Shown: piece by piece, positions 53,535-53,614 of the stretch
Layout: every line of letters begins with the position of its first letter
Numbering within the stretch: position 1 is the first letter of the stretch
Source of the DNA: Bacteroidota bacterium
GTDB lineage: Bacteria; Bacteroidota; Bacteroidia; UKL13-3
Length of the DNA stretch: 53,614 nucleotides
Assembly (NCBI GenBank): GCA_027488905.1
Contig: JAIYAT010000011.1
Location: 1-53,614 of the forward strand
Direction: 5' to 3'
Translations under genes and position numbers: made by a program
The notes under the pieces: model-generated
Databases searched by the model: none
The model's input: the letters and a program-made list of their open reading frames with translations, nothing else
Told to the model about the DNA's origin: nothing

Positions 53535-53614
53535 CCCACTTATGGGCATTTAATGAAAGCAATGGACTGCGTATGTTTGAATGAAAACAAACTAAACAAA
53601 CCGGAACGGTAGAG
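53535..53614 (+). repeat. 80-bp direct repeat, right copy (reaches window edge)
   Basis: Second copy of the repeat at 52938-53017, offset by 597 bp. The match is still perfect at the last base, so the repeat may continue beyond the window. Confidence 0.85.

Overview
The window is a chromosomal fragment from a member of the Bacteroidota. The evidence is low G+C, genes for the type IX secretion system (T9SS) sorting signals of both type A and type B (CHU_C/gliding-motility C-terminal), DUF3857 proteins, WbqC, short or absent leaders, and three sites matching the Bacteroidota promoter element TAnnTTTG. The family cannot be fixed from sequence alone. I ran no database searches; family names rest on motifs and remembered family architecture.

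Bases 1-31853 look like ordinary chromosome. A large secreted protein runs off the left edge. After it come housekeeping genes on both strands: aspartate kinase, folK, deoxynucleoside kinase, a WbqC protein, an LpxH-type phosphoesterase, an RluF-type pseudouridine synthase, a glycosyltransferase, ispE, an ABC ATPase, gatC, plsC, pyrE, a NUDIX hydrolase and coaD. An Xre/RES toxin-antitoxin pair sits among them. Next are a cytochrome c lipoprotein, a di-haem peroxidase and a 1475-residue PhoX-like secreted protein with three ~195-residue N-terminal repeats. A plus-strand run of TPR/MORN, two DUF3857 proteins and another TPR protein leads to mnmE.

Bases 31854-39712 are an accessory island behind mnmE. 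It opens with a well-formed promoter, an exactly 10-bp-phased GACACA array, a zinc-finger/HTH excisionase-like gene and a tyrosine integrase whose catalytic half is missing. Antiparallel to these lie a coiled-coil membrane protein, an SMC/RloC-like AAA ATPase and an Mrr-like nuclease (a probable defence module). Upstream of them on the same strand is a two-gene CBASS operon: a CD-NTase overlapping by 4 nt with a TIR-STING effector. This bacterial cGAS-STING system is the most striking content of the window. The cyclase makes a cyclic dinucleotide on infection, the STING domain binds it, and the TIR domain is expected to destroy NAD+.

Bases 39713-51829 are all on the minus strand and AT-rich. 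They hold an outer-membrane barrel protein, an M4 metallopeptidase with T9SS signal, two lipoproteins, a four-gene sensor operon (small CPPxC protein, polytopic membrane protein, histidine kinase, LuxR-type regulator) and two T9SS cargo proteins.

Bases 51830-53614 are almost gene-free: AT-rich spacer, then a GC-rich mosaic of short repeats, then an orphan parD with a remnant of parE, flanked by an 80-bp direct repeat whose second copy reaches the window edge.
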